64,000 bases of DNA. It comes from Lojkania enalia. Its lineage: Eukaryota > Ascomycota > Dothideomycetes > Pleosporales. The stretch spans positions 168,781-232,780 of the forward strand of contig ML986593.1 in NCBI GenBank assembly GCA_010094045.1, in the 5' to 3' direction. A program made the translations under genes and the position numbers. The notes under the pieces are model-generated. The model was not told the origin of the DNA. It did not search any database and saw only the letters and a program-made list of their open reading frames with translations. Each line of letters begins with the position of its first letter. The stretch's first letter is position 1. Positions 44,911 through 56,336 of the stretch are shown here, in pieces.

Positions 44911-46062
44911 ATGCCGGCTACATATGATCCAGTAGCACCTCCGGACCTAACCCTTCCTCCCTCAACTAACACTGTCTCGGTATCCATCATCGACACCACT
45001 TCATCAATCACTGGACTACCTACCTCAAGATTTTTCGTCCCGGAAGTCTCTGGTGCTAAGTACTTCGTCGATGTACGAGCCTTCTCATTCCTCATCCAAC
45101 ACCCACGCCTTAATCGACACCTACTCTTTGACCTTGGAATTCGGAAAGACATTGAGAATGTCCCATTCATAAATAATCTCAAATCTTCATCTGCTGAAGT
45201 CAAAGTCGAAAAAGGTGTACGCGAAGTGCTTGAGGAGGGAGGCTTCGATGCCACGAGACTAGAAGCTGTTATCTGGAGCCATTGGCACTTCGACCACACT
45301 GGCAACCCATCCACTTTCGAACCACACACCGCAGTAATTGTAGGACCTGGCTTCAAGAACAAGGTGGCGCCGGGATATCCCGCAAATCCGGATGCCCATT
45401 TCCTAGAGTCCGACTACACTGGCCGCGAACTGCGCGAAATCGATTTCTCGCCAGGTGCTGGAGTGACTAGCATCGGACAATTCCGAGCCCTTGACTACTT
45501 CGGCGACGGATCCTTCTACCTACTTGACACTCCAGGGCATGCCGTTGGCCACTTGTGTGGTCTTGCGAGGGTGACGAGTAATCCAGATTCTTTTATTTTC
45601 ATGGGTGGAGATGCTTGTCATCACCCCGGCGAGTTCCGGCCATCGAAATATCTCCCCTTCCCTCCCAATATCTCACCAAATCCGTTTACAAGCTTTACGG
45701 CCCCTACGGCTCCGTGCCCTGGTTCTCTTTTTGAAGGCTTGCTTCGCGACGGCGATCCTACGCGCTCTTTTTATGATCTTTCCCCTAGTGGCGTTCATTA
45801 CAACGTAGAAGAAGCAGAGAAAACAATCGCAAAGATTCAGGGTGCAGATTGCAGGGACAACATTCTTGTAGCGGTAGCACACGATTCCACATTGCCAAGC
45901 GTTGTAGACTTTTTCCCAAAGACAGCGAATGAATTTGTTGAGAAAGGATGGGTGAAGAAACTGAGGTGGCTATTTTTGAGGGACTTTGCGAAGGCGGTTG
46001 GATACGATGGTGAGGTTGAGGGTATAAGTGCTGATTGGGCGAAATGGAACGGTACCGGCTGA
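44911..46062 (+). CDS. Metallo-beta-lactamase-fold hydrolase (lactonase-like)
   Basis: 383 aa, one exon, ATG 44911. The zinc-binding signature SHWHFDHTG (His124, His126, Asp128, His129) is complete, followed by DTPGHAVGHLCGL and GGDACHHPGEF, which supply further metal ligands. The layout resembles the AHL-lactonase/glyoxalase II-like MBL group. In fungi such enzymes often sit in secondary metabolite clusters as thioesterases or lactone hydrolases, but no such cluster is visible here. No signal peptide. Substrate unknown. Confidence 0.88.
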   Translation: MPATYDPVAPPDLTLPPSTNTVSVSIIDTTSSITGLPTSRFFVPEVSGAKYFVDVRAFSFLIQHPRLNRHLLFDLGIRKDIENVPFINNLKSSSAEVKVEKGVREVLEEGGFDATRLEAVIWSHWHFDHTGNPSTFEPHTAVIVGPGFKNKVAPGYPANPDAHFLESDYTGRELREIDFSPGAGVTSIGQFRALDYFGDGSFYLLDTPGHAVGHLCGLARVTSNPDSFIFMGGDACHHPGEFRPSKYLPFPPNISPNPFTSFTAPTAPCPGSLFEGLLRDGDPTRSFYDLSPSGVHYNVEEAEKTIAKIQGADCRDNILVAVAHDSTLPSVVDFFPKTANEFVEKGWVKKLRWLFLRDFAKAVGYDGEVEGISADWAKWNGTG

Positions 46063-46483
46063 GGATTGGGCGTTTCTTTTGGTGGGAATATTATCTTGGA
46101 GGGATTTATTGCCTGCAAAAATGTGTCCATGAATATGCTGGGCGTGAACTATGCTGTGCCAGTCATGTTAACTTTTTTTCCGAGTATGAAGTTTTGGGTG
46201 CAAGAATTTCCAGATCCTCCTATGCGTCCGTAATTTCATTATACAACTACCGAACTATTACAACAATATCTCCATGAGTGACTAGCGTGTTTATAGTGCC
46301 GAAATTGAATTTGCTTCCTTAGGTAAAATACTAAGTGCGGGGAAATGGCGTGACATGAGTGCTGAGCGAAGGATATTCTTAAACAGCACTAAATCTATTC
46401 GATATCTCAGTTTAGATTTTAGGAAGCATCAATAATAAAATTTGTGATCTCAGCATAACAATCGATTCAAGTGCTAAGATCTT
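46063..46483. other. Convergent spacer
   Basis: Holds the terminators of the MBL gene and the coiled-coil gene. AT-rich, no gene. Confidence 0.45.
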
Positions 46484-48298
46484 TTAGCGCTTCTCAGCCT
46501 TCATTCTACCCTCCTTGCACACGACAATCCACTTCGCCAAGCAGATAGATTTTTCAAAGGAGTCACCATCGGCAGTACCAGTCTTCAATAATCTTGGCGC
46601 AAGTAAAAGCTCTGCGGTCATCCCTTCCTGTCCTTCTTTGAAACCAGTGGCTGACTGCATGATGGAGTCTTGAAAATCGTAACCACCTTTCCTTAGATTA
46701 TCTCCTTTTCCTGCCCACGTATCGAATTTGAAAATTGCTCGGGACTTATGCAATTCCTCATCCAATCTGGTAGCCTTCCGGACAATTTCCTGCAGGTCTT
46801 TCCAGATGCTGCGATCATGAGCAGTGACAAAAGGTTGAAGATGAACTTTGAGGGCTGAAGAATAATCCTCTATCAGTCGATTAACATGTACTTCATTGAC
46901 TGTATCTTTCATAAGCAGTGTTGTCTTAGCTTTCCAAGCACTGTATTCTTTCAATCTAGACAATCTGGAGCTTTCGTCATTTGGAGCGGCTTGAGAATTG
47001 GCATGTTTTTCTACGTCATGTTAATATTCTATCGGAAAACCTTCCAGATGCCCATACCGAAGTAAAGTGCACTACTAAGCTTCCTCAAACTCGGACTAAA
47101 GTCGCCTGCCCATAGGAGGCCAACATGCTCAGAGAAGTTCAGCACATCAGCTGCGAGCATCTTCATAATTAGACTCTGTATAAGCAGAGGTCTGAGACGT
47201 TTCGATTGTAAATAGCGTTCAGGGTCAGCAGTCAAAGTACATAGCCGGTCCCAATCCTGACTTGTAAGGCCAAGAGATGGTTTCCCAGTACAGTAATTGG
47301 ATGCCCAGTTGCCTGTCTCGTAAATGATCTCGCTGTAGCTATGCTTGACTGTTTGATCGTCAATCGTATAATTTGAATTTTGCCTTCGTAGTTCTGTAAG
47401 CGCACTTGCTGCTTTCTTCCAATTGCGCTCCAATTTCGCATTGAGTTCGTCAAGGTCCTTCAAAACCTCTTCTGCACTTATCATCTGAGCCCTGAGATCG
47501 CCAACTTCCTTGTGAAGTTGTAGAACCTTTCTTGCTAAAGCTGTACTCAACCAATACTTATCCATACAATCATCTTTAAGAGCGTCTATCTGCCTTTCAA
47601 GCTCTTGGATCTTGATCTTCAGTTTCTCGTATATTCCATCTTGCTCACTCATCAGCTGTTGCTCCGGTTCGTGATTTTGGTTTAGGTCTTGGGTTTGATC
47701 GAGACTCCCTAACTCATAACTTTCGTGTAGCTCGCTGGATTTTCCATGAACTCGGCCGTCGCATTCCTCGCAACTTCCTTGATGATCGCAATGCCGAACG
47801 GTGTCTCCTTTATCCGTGGAGTTTGCTTGCATGCAACGAATAGATTCAAAGCTGATTTGATCCTGTGCGTCTACTCCTTCCGTCTTCGTAGACCCGTCTT
47901 CAAGGCGGCTCTTCTGTAAGTTTGCCGGAATGTCTGATTTGTCTATGGTCTCATCCACAGTCGCGTTGGTCTCTTCAGGAACGAGCCCGATATTTGTATC
48001 TAAAATGCGAAACACATCGTCCCATTCGTCTGGCAGAAGTGCTTCAATGTTCTCCTTCCTGTAAATCCTGACTATCCGATCAGAGCTACTACCCGACATA
48101 GGCTGCTCGACACTATGTGCTGCGTCTCTCTTCAACTTGTCAGTATACCCACTGTGCAATAAATCTTTGAGAAGCGCCTGCCTTATTTCTGCCTCCGCGT
48201 CTAAGTGAGTCAAATCGTGATCGCCGTTCTTCTCCCTGTTTTGGAAGATCTGGTAAGGGTTTTCGTAGCATTTTCGAAGCAATAGAGCGGATCACCAT
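46484..48298 (-). CDS. Coiled-coil protein of unknown function
   Basis: Proposed exons 48298-48149, 48102-47058 and 47010-46484, 573 aa. The second intron (47 nt, GTATGG, branch ATTAACATGAC, end GTAG) is well supported. The first (46 nt, GTATAC...GCAG) is less so. Without it the main frame has no ATG until the Met of PMSGSSSDRI, so the start is uncertain. The N-terminus is basic (MVIRSIASKMLRKPLPDLPK). It is followed by an acidic Ser-rich region and a clear coiled coil at about residues 208-290 (YEKLKIKIQELERQIDALKD), then a C-terminal helical part with no known domain. It is co-oriented with the GTPase gene 240 bp upstream, so a shared role is possible. Not recognised. Confidence 0.7.
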
Positions 48299-48536
48299 TT
48301 TGGGTGCAGAAGTGAGGAGGCTGAGAAAGTTAAGATAGCGGGTCTCGGTTTTATAATTAATGACTGGGCACGGCTGCAACTGGAGAGCCGGTTGATTGGC
48401 TACGACGTAAAACGCCCCAAACCTTCTAGACCTGCCATTTTAATCCAATCTTGCTTTATGGTACTACACACATGTATATATGAATTAGTCTCTATTGAAA
48501 ATAACCAAACCAAGCAATATTTTTGTTTCTTCCTAT

Positions 48537-49607
48537 CTAAAACGAGATAACACCTGCTAAAGGCAAAATGACATTAACAGTCGTCGTTAATACAAGCCCC
48601 AGAAAAGATGCAAAAAGGGCTACTCGGTCCTTCCATGTTTGTTTCCTCTTCTCATTCTCAATCTTGGTCGCGATCTCCCGACCGGGTCTCCGCTGTAATT
48701 TCTCTAGTTGAGCGATTTGGCGCTGGCGCTGGATCCATAGTGTTTCCCTTTCGGTTTCTAATCGACTTTGTTCTTCCCCTGGAAGGCCTTTCTCTGAATC
48801 ACAGATAAGCCTTTCAAGCTCCTCTATCTTTGCGCCAATCTCGTGAATATTATTCTTCAGCCTTGGGACGATGAGGCATCCCACTTTTGTTTCCTCAAGT
48901 CGCTTTCCTTGCTCCACCAACTCCTCCTGGATAGATAAGACAACATTTCCATTCCGCATCAATCTACAAACAAGAGCTTCTGCCATTGCTCTCGTTCCAT
49001 CAAACTGACGAACTTCAGCGCCTTTGCTCTCCAGATCGTTCCAGAAGTCCTTGCGAAGCTCCCGCTCGCGACCAAACCCAACTGCCTCGTCCTTAAGTTC
49101 GCCCCACATTGTCGTCAACAGAATTACGTTCGACATAATGCTATCTCCACAGAGGCATCTAAATATCTCCATGTATCTCTGTGCGGTCCCTGAAACTTTA
49201 TTGTCTGTGATCCTGTGCATATATATGATGCCCTTTAGGGGTATTCCAAGCTCATATTGCGTGCATAGGAACTCGACGATATCTCCGACGATATCAACTT
49301 CGGGCCGTGTTGTGTCATCAAATCCGGGAGTATCCACTACGGCAACTTGATTTCGGCCGACCCCGACCCGTACGGCTTGACATGTTTCTGTCTCTTTTGT
49401 AGTATTAGTAGGGGGGTTAATGCACGCTCTAGGTTAGTGAGGCATACCTGATTTCAAACCTTTGCCTTCAGTGACCGAACCAGCCGCCAGTTGATTGATA
49501 AAGTAACTTTTTCCGACTCCCGTCACCCCCATAATGAGAATCATACTAGAGTCGATGTTTTCTTGGAATGCGGTCATTACGAATCTAATCGAATGGCTAG
49601 TGGTCAT
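48537..49607 (-). CDS. AIG1-like GTPase with C-terminal membrane anchor
   Basis: Two exons: 49607-49448 and 49393-48537, with a 54-nt intron (GTATGC, branch TACTAATAC, end AAAG). 338 aa. P-loop GVTGVGKS at residues 27-34; switch II/G3 DTPGFDDT at 74-81; then HRITDNKVSGTAQRYMEIFR and VILLTTMWGE, the pattern of fungal AIG1/IMAP-type G proteins where TTMW sits near the usual NKxD position. A long coiled-coil part (about 205-300; GAKIEELERLICDSEKGLPG, RQIAQLEKLQRR) leads to a C-terminal hydrophobic anchor (VALFASFLGLVLTTTVNVIL). GTP-dependent oligomerisation on a membrane is expected from relatives. Neighbours are a coiled-coil gene downstream and an Hsp70-like gene divergent from it. Confidence 0.88.
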
Positions 49608-50113
49608 AGATACCAATTATTAGAATATTGCGGTAGCATTAATTTGCAATATGAACAAGGCTCCCTAAAAAGAATACTTGCCTGCACAGGGTGATGGCAT
49701 GATGCCAAGGGCGCATGGCTGCAAGCCATTACTAACATGTGCTGCTATCCATGTCCCAGCCGATAAGCTGAAACCTAATGTGCAGAAACATTGGCCTCCA
49801 GCTGTCCAAGCTGCAGCTAGTGGGAGCTGTAGTTCATGAAAACACCGGAAATGGCAGTTGGCTAAGCTCGGCTGGCTGGGCAGATGTGATTCCGGACAAG
49901 GCTGGCCAATGGGTGTTAATGGGATATAGAAATAGCGAGCGCAATATATTGGTGACAAGGCTGAATTTCAGCCTTGGTGATGGACTTGCTTTTTGATGGC
50001 CCCAGCGTATATCTTGCGAAACCCTCCAATAGCTGGAACATATTAAAAAGTCTTTGAAATTATATCCATTGCGTTATCGCAAACGCCGAGTCGAGCAATT
50101 TCAGTTGAGTTGA
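49608..50113. promoter_or_regulatory. Divergent intergenic region with a perfect palindrome
   Basis: Holds the promoters of the GTPase gene (minus) and the Hsp70-like gene (plus). A perfect inverted repeat, CAAGGCTGA-ATT-TCAGCCTTG, lies at 49956-49976. A 72-codon frame at 49778 is not supported as a gene. Confidence 0.45.
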
Positions 50114-52418
50114 ATGATGGGTTTTCTTGACAAGCTTAAAGCCCGTTCCAAGAATAAATCAAGGGCTTATCTTCGGGAGGACACAGATACCAAGCCGGCC
50201 AACGCGCAATACCGCCCATCTTTCCCTAAGCCGCCAACGAGAAAACCCGATGTGTTCTACAAGGATTCATATCCTGCGCCGTCGCCGGGATTTGAGAAGT
50301 CAACATTTTCACCAATAGCGGAGGCCGCGGCATATATAGAGGATGAATTGGAGAGTGCAGATGCTGAAGAAGAAACACCATCCATTTTGATTTGAATAGA
50401 CTTTGGGACTACGTAAGGCATAAAATTGAATATAGTTCTCCTCCGAGACTTGATATTGACCAGGAGCAGATTCTCCGGAGCTGCTTGGGCCTATTCGAAG
50501 CAGCCGCAAGATGTCAAGATTGTCACTAGTTGGGATAGTGAAGGATTCCAAAACTTCGACAAAGGCAAGGCCCCCTCAAAGATTGCGTACGGTTCCTCCG
50601 ATTTAACTAGTCAGCCCGATGGGAAATCCAGTGCTCACCTTACGTGGGGGTATGGAATCAGGGAAGACGAAACGGAGTTTGTAGAATGGTTCAAATTATT
50701 GCTGCTTGATGAGAATGACCTTAACGAGCAGCATCCCGACTCCCAGCAAATTCGACGGGCAAAAAGGTTGTTACAACGTGCTGGCAAAACAGCTGTTCGG
50801 GCCGTTGCGGATTATCTACAGCTGCTTTGGCATCATACCCTCAGAAATATTGAGAAAGACCTAGGCGAAATAGCGGTTGAGGGCCTGCCATTCCATGTGG
50901 TACTTACTGTGCCTGCTGTGTGGACGGCTCGGGCAGTTAGTAGAATGAGACAGGCAGCAAAGCAGGCTGGAATACTGGAAGAACGTCTCGCCGGTGAAAC
51001 GACTCTACATTTTGTCTCCGAGCCAGAAGCGGCGGCCATAGCGACGTTCGATGACTTAAAGGTTCGGCCCAACTTCCACAGAGGCGATACCTTTGTCGTT
51101 TGTGATGCTGGCGGGGGCACTGTTGATTTGATAAGCTACAAGGTACTACAAGCAGATCCGTTGCAACTCGGAGAGTGCGTTGAAGGCTCTGGGAAGCTTT
51201 GTGGAGCCGTATTTCTAGATCAAGACTTTGAGGGACTTATGAAGCAGCTTGTAGGGGCTGCATGGAATGTTCCAGACGCCGTGATCAAGCGCATTGTGGA
51301 TGAGCAATGGGAGAATGGAATAAAGCGAGGATTCGAAGGACAAGATCGGAATTGGAAAATAACACTACCGATTGAGTGTGTGCAGCAAGGAGCTCCACAC
51401 AGCATCACGCTGAACAAGTAAATACTGACCCGCAAGAACGATGACTAGGATTGCTGACCGCTCATGTATAGAGGCCATGTCCGCGAGATTTTCGAAAATG
51501 TCATTTCAAAAATCAGATCTCTCGTAAACGATCAAATTGATGCTGTGGAAGAAAAGGAAAGGCGACTCCCCAAGGTATGTACACGTTTCCTTTATCCTAT
51601 TGAGCACTTCCAGTAATCATATATGTGGGAGATTCTAAAGCTATTAGGCTGTGGTACTCGTCGGCGGGTTTGGAAGCTGTCGGTACTTATATAATATTCT
51701 CAATCTAGAACATAGACCCCGTGGAATTGAGATATATCAATCAAGCGGCACAAAGCCGTAAGTCTTCTCCTACACATATCATATTATGCTAAGGGATTAT
51801 AGATGGACGGCAATCTGTAGAGGTGCCGTATTAAAGGCCCTCACCAACTCTCGGCTGCCAGGAACCACTGTTCAAACCCGCATCTCACGATGTAGCTATG
51901 GGGTTGCTTACAATACGCAATTCGGTATAGGCCATCTCGAATGCGATAAATACTTCTCGCCATTTCACGGCCACTTTAGAGCAAACAATCAAATGCAATG
52001 GTTCCTGAAAAGGGTTGGTAGAGCCCCGCCCAAAAAGCACCGAGGATACTTACTGATTATAACTTAGGGTGACAACATCTTGGAAGCCCAATCAGTAATA
52101 GTCAAAGACTGGAGCCAACACTTTTTAAGAGATCAGCATCCCTATAAATTTATCTACTCCTCGGCCATTTATTCCTGCGACAAACAAGTTCCTCCTAGCA
52201 GAATGGACAATACTGTAAAATACGTCGGGAAAATGGAGTCAGAACGCGACGTCACATCCGCGAAAGACGTCGAAGGCGCCGATAGCAAACTATACAAGAA
52301 ATATAAATATTCCATAGAGATGGCAGTAATCGGAACTGCAGTAGAGTTCTCGACGGTATTTGGGGAAGGCAATGCTGCACGAACCAAGATTGACATAGAG
52401 TTGGAGCAGTCATGGTAA
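50114..52418 (+). pseudogene. Hsp70-like ATPase gene with one in-frame TGA
   Basis: Exons 50114-50412, 50470-51417, 51472-51574, 51648-51757, 51803-52013 and 52068-52418 join in frame to 674 codons (counting the TGA and the final stop), ending QSW. The ATPase halves are typical of fungal HSPA12-like proteins: GTTFSGAAWAYSK, LPFHVVLTVPAVWT, SEPEAAAIATF, the phosphate motif VVCDAGGGTVDLISY, and the adenosine motif VVLVGGFGSCRYL. The first 90 residues are a charged, disordered lead. Codon 94 (50393-50395) is TGA just before IDFGTT, where relatives have a small residue; GGA needs one change to give it. All later exons stay open, so the break is recent or a reading error. An alternative intron, 50355-50399, would skip the TGA but also remove the Ile-Asp of IDFGTT. 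Confidence 0.82.
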
Positions 52419-53577
52419 GCCATCGTAGAACCATAATTATTGGTTGAAGCATTAGAGATATGTTACAATTTGTTTCTAGATCAAAATTTGTTATCGGTAT
52501 TTGATTTTCAGATAGCCTTCGACTAATTTCTTTAGAAAAGTGAAGGAAGTCTTTACAGACTATGTTACCCTTGCGCCATGTAGCGATTGTCAACCTTCAC
52601 GGAAGTGGCTCCAAGCTCTTTTCCTCATCTTTTTTCTTGCACGCAAATAAAAGCCTGTGTCTAGGCACTTGCTCCAATTAAATTACTTCCGATCCGTTCC
52701 GCCGAATACACAATCGAAAGTTAATTCCCTTTTGCAAGTAAACTTATCTAGATGCTGGATATCTTCATCCAAGATCGTTTGGCGTCGCACTATAGTGTTT
52801 TTGCCGAGAAAAATCTTAGCGCGCCAATTTTGTCCTAATCAATAATAATAGTAATTTCTTGTAGATTCACAAAACAGTAGGCGCTCACTGCTAGTCTCTA
52901 TAGAAAATCTAAGCGTTTAGTCCCCGGAAAAAAATGGAGTCTTAAATACCATATACGCGAGTTGACTGTTTGTTAAACAGATGCGGGATGCCAATGAAAT
53001 CTGCGTTCGATCATGAACGTATTCCTGTCGTAGAATGTTTCTTGGGCGAGCGTGATAAGCTCAGGTGTTTCGCGCAAAAACTTGAAAAGATTCTGATATG
53101 CGATTGAATCCCGAGGGTAGCCATTTCGACAGATATATCCCGATTTCGTCAACTAGTAGGATATTAATTCGAGACTTAACCCCGTGGGCAGTTTTCCCAA
53201 CCTTGAACAAATGCAATACTCAACAGAGTAACTGTAGCAACTTGAAGAAGCTTGAAGGAAGAAAGGAGATAAGGCGTCACTGCAGAATTTTCACAGGGTG
53301 CGGACCATTGATAAGGATCTCAATTGGTGATGCAGAGACCATACAGAGCTTCGCATGCGGCTAGAACGTCGTTGGCGTGTGTAATGGGACTGCTTCATCA
53401 GGCGACGTCACAGACGCGACTAGGAGAAAAGCCCTTTGATATGTCATGGCGAGGGCTGTGGCATCTTTTTTTTATTTTTATTTTTTTTGGAAGAAAGCAA
53501 AAAAAAAAAAAAAAAAAGGCAGTTGTATGTGTAAGGTTATATGTATCCCACGATCTCTATTATGGATTAGCGTGATA
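52419..53577. other. Intergenic stretch up to the first retroelement
   Basis: No gene supported. It contains a T-rich run at 53466-53489 and an A run of about 19 bases at 53500-53518. Confidence 0.45.
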
Positions 53578-53702
53578 TGTTACGGCTAAGCTATTCACAG
53601 TTAGCCCCTTGGCAGGTCCAGGGATATATATATAGCATGTCTCGCATTTCTAGTCAATAGACGCAGTTTTCCAACCCTCATCAGAGCCAGCCAGCTCTAA
53701 CA
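53578..53702 (+). repeat. LTR of copia copy 1 (125 bp, little mutated)
   Basis: Begins TGTTACGG, ends CTCTAACA, and aligns over its whole length with both LTRs of the other copy. It contains a TATATATATAG promoter-like tract. It keeps nearly all CA and CC dinucleotides that are TA or TT in the others. Confidence 0.85.
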
Positions 53703-56336
53703 GTTATAAGCCCGGAAGCCCTTTGACTACTGCTGCGTTCCACACAGACAGACTAGAGCTGATTAATATAGGCTTAGTCAATTATATCTTGTTTATCAAG
53801 ACCTCAGTCACCTCGACGTCGCTAGGCTAGCTAGGAAGCTAGAGAGCTTAGAACTAGTTATAGCAGAGACCTTAATAGATCAACGCGATATAGTATATTA
53901 AAAAAATAATAGAATTAGACCTACTTATTACTAAAGCTACGGTTATTCTTAATAAGCTAGAGTATTAGATATAATAGCTGTTTCTGCGGAAGGATAGTAT
54001 GGACTAGAACTAGCTCTGGAAATACGTGGACCTAGACCTTAGTAAAGAGCTAGTCCTTTAACTAGACGCTAAGAAGCTGATTAAGAAGTAGTTCAGAGAT
54101 TTCTATAGGATAGATAGTAATACTAAGGTAGTAGATGCTGAAGTAGATATTATAGATCTAACTAATCAAGAATTAGTAAGATATAAAGTCTAGTATAGGA
54201 TATATAGCTGTAGTAAGGCGTAGTAGTTATAGAAAGAAAAGGCTTTTAGAGAATTTACGCAGGAGATATCGAGGATAATAGCAGCTTAATATATCTATCT
54301 AATTATAGACTATAAGACTGCGTATAATTAACTATAGATCTTAAAAAAGTATCTCTATCTAAGTAAAGCTAAGCGTAATATATAGCTATAGGCTTAATAC
54401 TAGATACTTAAAACACAACTAAGAAAGGGGAACTTAGATATCTAGTTTAAGGATTAGCTTAAAACGACGCGTATTATAAGTCTAGTAAATATACTAGAAG
54501 TATAGGGGAATTAAATTTAGTAGGACTTTATTCTCGCAGTTAAGAGCTTAGACAATAGTTAGGTAGTAAATAAGCTATTACTATTTATTAAGTTTAAAGT
54601 AGATAATAAGTTATATATAAATATCTTAAACCTAGTAGTCTAGTATATATTATATTATCGTCGTACTAAACTAGTTGTATTAGAACTAGGGATGTTTATA
54701 ATACTTAGTATTATATTATAGTAACTACAGCAGTTGTAGTAGACTAAAAGTAGCTAGAAACCTTAGTAATTAAGATAGATAATCTACCTCTATAGAGATA
54801 GTTATAAATTTAAGTAGTATCTATATATTAACTTAGTACTACACCTATTAGGCTAGCAGCTAAATTAAGATATTAAATAGAAATTCTAGGAGTTTAGGAT
54901 ATTAAAATCTTTTAGGTTAAAGGTACTCTATAATACTAAGAAACAACTAGTAGTAGAATTAGTAGGGTTAGTAGGCTTTATAAGCTCTATAATAGTCTTA
55001 GCGCTAGTACTAAGTATAATAAAAAGATAGAATAATAGGCGTTAACTATTAGAACCAACTATAATAGCAGCTCTAAACCTAAGTTAATTAATAAAATCTA
55101 TAGTAGCTTTAGCTTTATAATTTAAAGCTATATAGGCTAAATAGTATTAGTATTAACTATTACTACTTAATAGATAGATTATAGACCCTAGTTTAAATAC
55201 CTATATTACTAACAGCAAGTCTTATAGCTAGAGAATAATATAGCAGCCTAGACTAGACGACTATATATATATAGGGGGACAGCTACTACTAATTCGAGAA
55301 TAGGGAGAAGTCTAGCTATAGGTATAGACGCCTACTAGAATTAAGACTATTCTACTCTTATATATTATATATATCCTAGAGATATTTATAAATATAGTTA
55401 GTCTCTTATACTATAGTATAGTAGGAATCTATTTTAACTTAAGATAAGACTATCTATATTAGATAGATCTATTAAATATTATATACTATCTCAGGTATAC
55501 ATCTAGATATTAGCTAATAGATATAGAAGATAGTATATAACTATTTCTATTAGTATATATAGTATAGTATAGACTAAAGCCTTCTTATATAGCTTATAAG
55601 TAGCTAAAACTTACACCTATATAAGTTTATAGGGTATTTAGCTATATTAGCTAGAAGGTAGTTATTTATCTACCTGCTTATATTAACAGGCTTAAGTTAA
55701 TTAAATAGTAGTAGGGGGTATAGTAGTAGTAGTAGTAGTAGAGAAATTAAGCTCTAAAGTAGATAGAATATATTATTTATATCTAGTCTAAGCTTTATAA
55801 GATAGTAAGTAGAAGAGCTCCTTAGAAACTAGCCTAGAAACTATTTAAGAAACTAGAGATAGATTTAGTTTAGATATACGATTGGTTAGAGTACTACTAT
55901 AATAGAGACTTCTAGATATTCTATATAATCTACTAGTATAGTAGGTAGTATAAAGCCTACTACCTACTAAACAAGAATATAATAACGCTATAATATATAG
56001 TATAGAGATTATTAGTTAAGCTTAAAGCTTAGTTTAATATATAGGTTAAAGCTATTAAGCTTAATAGTAAGTATAGATATTCTAAGATGCTTAATATTTT
56101 TAAAGACCTAAGAATTTTAGTAGAATTATAAGTAGAGTATACTAAAGAGTAGAATAGTCTAATAGAGAGAGTAGGGTAGTTACTAGTCGTATAGAGAAGA
56201 GCTATAAAGATAGACGTAGGGCTATTAATAGAGGTATTAAATAAGTACCTACTCTTAGCAGTCTATCTCCTTAATTATATACCAACTAAAGCTCTAGACT
56301 AGTATACTCTATATAAGATAGTACGTAGAACTAGAC
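53578..56336 (+). mobile_element. Ty1/copia retroelement copy 1, 5' half, C-to-T degraded
   Basis: It starts with a 125-bp LTR (53578-53702, TGTTACGG...CTCTAACA) and then runs parallel to the full copia copy at 58265-63619 for about 2.6 kb, through gag and into integrase. A degraded NGLIERVGQLLVV-like motif lies near 56152-56200. The match stops at 56336, after CTAGAC. From there the sequence differs and reverse transcriptase and RNase H are missing. It is full of TAA/TAG and has no long frame. The first about 250 bp keep normal composition, and the rest is heavily TA-enriched. Confidence 0.8.

Noticed and set aside
49778..49996. 72-codon frame with ATG between the GTPase and Hsp70-like genes
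   Set aside because: It lies in the divergent promoter, has no signal or domain, and part of it is the palindrome.
50355..50399. Intron that would remove the TGA in the Hsp70-like gene
   Set aside because: The donor GTGCAG is weak, no branch site is clear, and the Ile-Asp of the first ATP motif would be lost. Kept as an alternative in the feature text only.
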